NCBI RefSeq assembly: GCF_008297975.1
Contig: NZ_VLNY01000001.1
Location: 372,001-436,000, forward strand
DNA length: 64,000 nt
Direction: 5' to 3'
Origin: Antrihabitans cavernicola
GTDB lineage: Bacteria > Actinomycetota > Actinomycetes > Mycobacteriales > Mycobacteriaceae
Shown here: in pieces, positions 60,773-64,000 of the stretch
How the letters are laid out: every line of letters starts with the position of its first letter
Numbering within the stretch: position 1 is the first letter of the stretch
Made by a program: the position numbers and the translations under genes
The notes under the pieces: generated by a model
Told to the model about the DNA's origin: nothing
What the model saw: the letters and a program-made list of their open reading frames with translations, nothing else
The model's database searches: none

Positions 60773-62173
60773 TCACTCCTGCGCCGCGGTTGTTGCGGAC
60801 TGCTCGGCGGACAACGCCGCTCGCATCGAATCGAGCCAGTACCCGTGCTGCACCGGATAGAGCCCCTCGTCCTCGTTCTTCACGCCTGCGGAGACCACGC
60901 CGTCCATGCCGAGCGACTTCGCGACGTCGTCCGGCCCGGTCAGCCAATGCTCGGCGCCACGGCTCATGTCGTTCCACGGCGCCGCTTCGCCGCGGAAAGT
61001 CAGCTGGCAGGAACGGAATTCCTCGAGATCGTCCGGCGTCGCCATGCCCGATGCGTTGAAGAAGTCCTCGTACTGCCGGATTCGAGACGACCGCGCTTCG
61101 TCGCTCTCACCCTTCGGTGCGATGCAGTAGATGGTTACCTCGGTCTGATCGGGCGCGATCGGCCGGAAGTGCCGGATCTGGGTGGAGAACTGGTCCATCA
61201 GGTACACGTTCGGGTAGAGGCACAGGTTGCGCGAACCCTTGACCATGAACTCGCCCTTGGCATCTCCGAACTCGTCCTTCAGTTGATCCAGTCGATCCCA
61301 CAGCGGTCGGTCCTCCGGGTTCGCCGCCCAGGTCCACAGGCAGAGGTGGCCGTTGGGGTACGACCAGTAGCCGCCACCCGACTTGCCCCAGCCGCCCGCG
61401 TCGAGCGCCTTGGTCTCGTTCTTCGATTCGCCGGTGTTGCGGCGGGAGGTGGTTGCGGCGTAGTTCCAGTGGGTGGCGGTGACGTGGTAGCCGTCGGCTC
61501 CGTTCTCCGCCTGCACCTTCCAGTTGCCGTCGTAGGTGTAGGTGGAGGCGCCGCGCAGGACCTCGAGTCCATCGGGTGACTGGTCGACCAGCATGTCGAT
61601 CACCTTGGTGGTGTCACCCAGATGCTCCGTCAGATCCACGACGTCGGGGTTGAGGCTGGCGAACAAGAAGCCGCGGTAGCTGTCGAACTTCGCGACCTTC
61701 GTCATGTTGTGCGAGCCGTTCTTGTCGAACGTCTGCGGGTAGCCGGCTCCCTCCGGGTCCTTCACCTTCAGCAACGTGCCGTCGTTGCGGAACGTCCAGC
61801 CGTGGAAGGGGCAGGTGAGCGTGGTGCGGTTGTCGGTTTTACGGCGGCAGATCATCGCGCCGCGGTGTGCGCAGGCGTTGATCAGGCAGTGCAAGTCGCC
61901 GTCTTTGTCGCGGGTGATCACGACCGGTTGCCGTCCCATGTAGGTGGTGAAGTAGTCGCCCGGCTTCTCCAGCTGGCTCTCGTGCGCCAGGTAAAGCCAG
62001 TTGCCCTCGAAGATGTGCTTCATCTCGAGTTCGAAGATCTCGCTGTCGGTGAAGATGCGGCGGTTCGCGCGGAACACGCCGGCATCGTGGTCGTCGACGA
62101 CGGCGTCGCTGAGCACCGACGCGACATGTCCCAGGTGCGTGGGGAGCGGCGTGGTGGGAAGAGAGGTGGTCAT
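60773..62173 (-). CDS. benA: Benzoate 1,2-dioxygenase large subunit
   Basis: This is the 466-residue alpha subunit that dihydroxylates benzoate. The Rieske centre is CAHRGAMIC...CPFHGW (Cys-x-His with 17 residues to Cys-x2-His). The mononuclear iron site is in [16 protein letters not shown], with two His, and a later Asp. A start ATG at 62173 follows GGAGGG; the 19 residues upstream are not conserved. First gene of the operon benA-benB-benCD-LuxR. Toluate and anthranilate dioxygenases are close relatives, so the substrate range may be broader. Confidence 0.94.
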   Translation of the reverse strand: MTTSLPTTPLPTHLGHVASVLSDAVVDDHDAGVFRANRRIFTDSEIFELEMKHIFEGNWLYLAHESQLEKPGDYFTTYMGRQPVVITRDKDGDLHCLINACAHRGAMICRRKTDNRTTLTCPFHGWTFRNDGTLLKVKDPEGAGYPQTFDKNGSHNMTKVAKFDSYRGFLFASLNPDVVDLTEHLGDTTKVIDMLVDQSPDGLEVLRGASTYTYDGNWKVQAENGADGYHVTATHWNYAATTSRRNTGESKNETKALDAGGWGKSGGGYWSYPNGHLCLWTWAANPEDRPLWDRLDQLKDEFGDAKGEFMVKGSRNLCLYPNVYLMDQFSTQIRHFRPIAPDQTEVTIYCIAPKGESDEARSSRIRQYEDFFNASGMATPDDLEEFRSCQLTFRGEAAPWNDMSRGAEHWLTGPDDVAKSLGMDGVVSAGVKNEDEGLYPVQHGYWLDSMRAALSAEQSATTAAQE

Positions 62174-62258
62174 GGTGGTCCCTCCAGATGAGCTGATACT
62201 TGGAGAGTGCCAGTGAGTGGTTTCCGTCACACCAGGTAAAACCCTAAGGTCGCGCCAG

Positions 62259-62291
62259 CAGTTATTGATAAACAGTCCTTCTCAATAACTG
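62259..62291. promoter_or_regulatory. Candidate LysR operator between benA and the LysR gene
   Basis: CAGTTATTGA (62259-62268) and TCAATAACTG (62282-62291) are perfect 10-bp arms separated by 13 bp. The region lies between the divergent benA and LysR starts. The arms and AT content are those of a LysR-type or GntR-type site. The 33-bp extent is larger than a single T-N11-A box. Confidence 0.6.
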
Positions 62292-62375
62292 CAAAACGAG
62301 TTCTTGCCCTCGATTTATCTGCGTCGTAACGTGGTCGTCAGTGGCAGCCGTCACATTCGAGAACGAGAGAAGCAG

Positions 62376-63278
62376 ATGGAACTTCGACACCTCAGGTACT
62401 TCGCGGCCGTTGCCGACACCTGCCATTTCGGCCGGGCCGCGCAGCGATTGCACGTCGCGCAACCTGCACTGTCGTATGCCATTCGCCAACTCGAAGCCGA
62501 ACTCGACGTCTCGCTGTTCACACGAACCACCCGCCAGGTGACGTTGACCGTCGCAGGCGAGTACCTCCGCGCCGAGGTCGACCGAATTCTGATGTCGGTG
62601 GACGACGCTGTCGAGGGCGTCCGTCGGATCGGGCAGGGTCAACGTGGACTGGTCCGGCTCGGACTCACCGGCACTGCCGCGTTTTCGCACCTGCCACGCA
62701 TCGCGCGGCTGATCAAGCAGGAGCTGCCCGACGTGGCGCTGCAGATCCAGGCCGACATGCTCACACCCGATCAGTGCGCGGGCCTACGCGAGGGCACGCT
62801 GGAGCTCGGTCTACTGCGACCACCTGCCGTCGGTGACGACATCTCGTTGTTCACGATCGACCGCGAGCCGCTGGTGTTGGCCGTGTCGGTCGATCATCGC
62901 CTCGCCGCCGAACCTGTTGTCTCCCTTGCCGATCTCCGCAACGAACCTTTCGTCATGTACAGCAATCGTGATTCTGCGGTGAACTCCGCGGTACTGCGCG
63001 GATGCAGGCACGCCGGTTTCGCGCCGCAGCGCGAGCACGAGGCACCGGGCACAGCGGTGCTGTTGGCTCTGGTGGCCGCCGGCCTCGGCGTCGCCGTAGT
63101 GCCCGGATCGGTTCGCTCGCTGCCGCTCGACGGCTTGGTGATCCGCGAATTGCCCGATGCCGGCGACGTCGAACTCGCCCTCGCCTGGCGCAATGGCACC
63201 GACAACCCACTGGTCGACGCGGTCACGCACCTCGTCAAGACCGCGTTCACGCCACTGACCTCTGAAGGCATCCGATGA
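62376..63278 (+). CDS. LysR family regulator of the cat genes (CatR-like)
   Basis: This is a 300-residue LysR protein. The DNA-binding part includes HFGRAAQRLHVAQPALSYAIRQLEAELDV. The remainder is a two-lobe effector domain. It resembles the other LysR gene at 50516 in the HTH. It overlaps the catB-like gene by 4 bp (ATGA), an unusual co-directional arrangement for a LysR gene, and is divergent from benA. It probably senses cis,cis-muconate and may act on both sides. The start ATG is at 62376, with GAGAG before it. Confidence 0.9.
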   Translation: MELRHLRYFAAVADTCHFGRAAQRLHVAQPALSYAIRQLEAELDVSLFTRTTRQVTLTVAGEYLRAEVDRILMSVDDAVEGVRRIGQGQRGLVRLGLTGTAAFSHLPRIARLIKQELPDVALQIQADMLTPDQCAGLREGTLELGLLRPPAVGDDISLFTIDREPLVLAVSVDHRLAAEPVVSLADLRNEPFVMYSNRDSAVNSAVLRGCRHAGFAPQREHEAPGTAVLLALVAAGLGVAVVPGSVRSLPLDGLVIRELPDAGDVELALAWRNGTDNPLVDAVTHLVKTAFTPLTSEGIR

Positions 63279-64000
63279 AGATCACCCAGATCGACGCTAT
63301 TCCGTTCGCCATCCCCTACCGCAAACCCCTGAAATTTGCGTCGGGCGAGGTCCGTGTCGCAGAGCACGTGCTGGTCCGAGTCCACACCGACGACGGCATC
63401 ATCGGCGTCGCCGAGGCGCCGCCGCGTCCCTTCACCTACGGCGAGACGCAAAGAGGCATCGTCGCCGTGATCGACGAGGTGTTCACACCGCAGATCGTCG
63501 GCCTCACCCTGCTCGAGCGTGAAGTCGTCCACGCACGACTGGACCGGACCGTGGGCAACCCGACCGCCAAATCGGCTGTCGACATGGCCATCTGGGATGC
63601 GCTGGGTCAGACGCTCGGCTTCTCGGTGACAGAGTTGCTCGGTGGCTACACCGATCGGATGCGGGTCTCCCACATGCTCGGATTCGCAGGCCCCGCCGAG
63701 ATGGTCGCCGAAGCCGAGCGCATGCGCGAAAGCTACGGCATCAGCACCTTCAAGGTGAAGGTCGGGCGCCGGCCCGTCGATCTCGACATCGCCGTCGTCC
63801 GCGCCTTGCGCGAGAGTTTCGGTGCCGACATCGACCTCTACATCGACGGCAATCGCGGCTGGACCGCGGCCGAATCCGCTCGCGCGATGCGTCAGATGGC
63901 CGACCTGGGCCTGCTCTACGCCGAGGAGCTGTGCCCGGCCGACGACGTACTCGGCAGGCGCTGGCTGGTGCAGCAGCTCGATATCCCTTTCATTGCAGAC
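63275..64000 (+). CDS. catB: Muconate cycloisomerase, partial
   Basis: This is the first 242 residues of a mandelate racemase/muconate lactonizing enzyme; the rest lies beyond the window. The N-terminal capping domain is followed by the barrel start. The catalytic lysines are in TFKVKVG (K-x-K), and metal ligands Asp (YIDGNRGW) and Glu (LLYAEELCP) are in place. It converts cis,cis-muconate to muconolactone after catechol cleavage. The ATG overlaps the LysR stop. Chloromuconate cycloisomerases are similar, so chloro-aromatics cannot be excluded. Confidence 0.9.
   Translation, partial: MKITQIDAIPFAIPYRKPLKFASGEVRVAEHVLVRVHTDDGIIGVAEAPPRPFTYGETQRGIVAVIDEVFTPQIVGLTLLEREVVHARLDRTVGNPTAKSAVDMAIWDALGQTLGFSVTELLGGYTDRMRVSHMLGFAGPAEMVAEAERMRESYGISTFKVKVGRRPVDLDIAVVRALRESFGADIDLYIDGNRGWTAAESARAMRQMADLGLLYAEELCPADDVLGRRWLVQQLDIPFIAD

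Noticed and set aside
1-64000. CRISPR arrays, IS elements, integrases, tRNA or rRNA genes
   Set aside because: No regularly spaced repeats, transposase motifs, attachment-site-flanked integrase or recognisable tRNA/rRNA sequence was seen.

Overview
The window is high-GC actinobacterial chromosome. GTG starts are frequent, genes often overlap by 4 bp (ATGA or GTGA), and several starts look leaderless. Gene content and order point to Rhodococcus or a close Nocardiaceae relative. From memory, the order phosphatase-pheA, DUF2470 gene, LCP protein, ferritin, glycerophosphodiesterase, DUF4328 protein, sodA, small hypothetical, GDT1-type transporter parallels Mycobacterium tuberculosis Rv3837c-Rv3848, with much inserted material. 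No IS element, prophage, CRISPR array, tRNA or rRNA was seen.

0-2.7 kb: the end of a histidine phosphatase gene, pheA and an MFS exporter. 2.7-9.5 kb: three tightly spaced genes (transglutaminase-DUF2126 putative amidoligase; circularly permuted ATP-grasp with alpha-E; second transglutaminase) that look like a peptide or amide bond-forming system of unknown product. 9.6-14.7 kb, same strand: an SDR, a secreted cutinase, then an overlapping P450 / zinc metallopeptidase / FMN 2-hydroxyacid oxidase operon. 14.7-17.5 kb: a decayed GAF-ANTAR regulator, a formaldehyde dehydrogenase-like enzyme, a SnoaL-like protein and an FMN reductase-like protein. 17.8-21.6 kb: an animal-type heme dioxygenase overlapping a P450, like a split version of fungal oxylipin enzymes.

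21.8-31.1 kb: a ribbon-helix-helix / DUF4097 / ABC exporter operon, regulator-exporter and regulator-reductase pairs with candidate operators, a patatin, and a DUF2470 gene behind a good IdeR-type iron box. 31.2-34.9 kb: a compact envelope-stress cluster (CsbD, AmaP, three or four Asp23/Gls24-like proteins, a small membrane protein, an ECF sigma factor). 35-45 kb: a CPBP membrane protein, an LCP cell-wall ligase, two ferritins, a Nat-type ABC exporter, DUF5926, a glycerophosphodiesterase, DUF4328 and rhodanese. 45.2-45.7 kb is a non-coding divergent region with a cluster of DnaA boxes, although no dnaA or dnaN is present. 45.7-50.6 kb: msrA, a membrane acyltransferase, superoxide dismutase and a GDT1-type cation transporter.

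50.5-64 kb: benzoate to beta-ketoadipate catabolism. A LysR gene diverges from pcaF-pcaD-pcaI-pcaJ. A convergent operon runs benA-benB-benC/benD-LuxR (LAL type), and a second LysR gene overlaps a muconate cycloisomerase gene cut by the window end. BenC and BenD are fused in one 897-residue protein that also carries an FCD (GntR-type ligand-binding) domain between them, the most unusual single gene here. Catechol dioxygenase and muconolactone isomerase would be expected just beyond the right edge.
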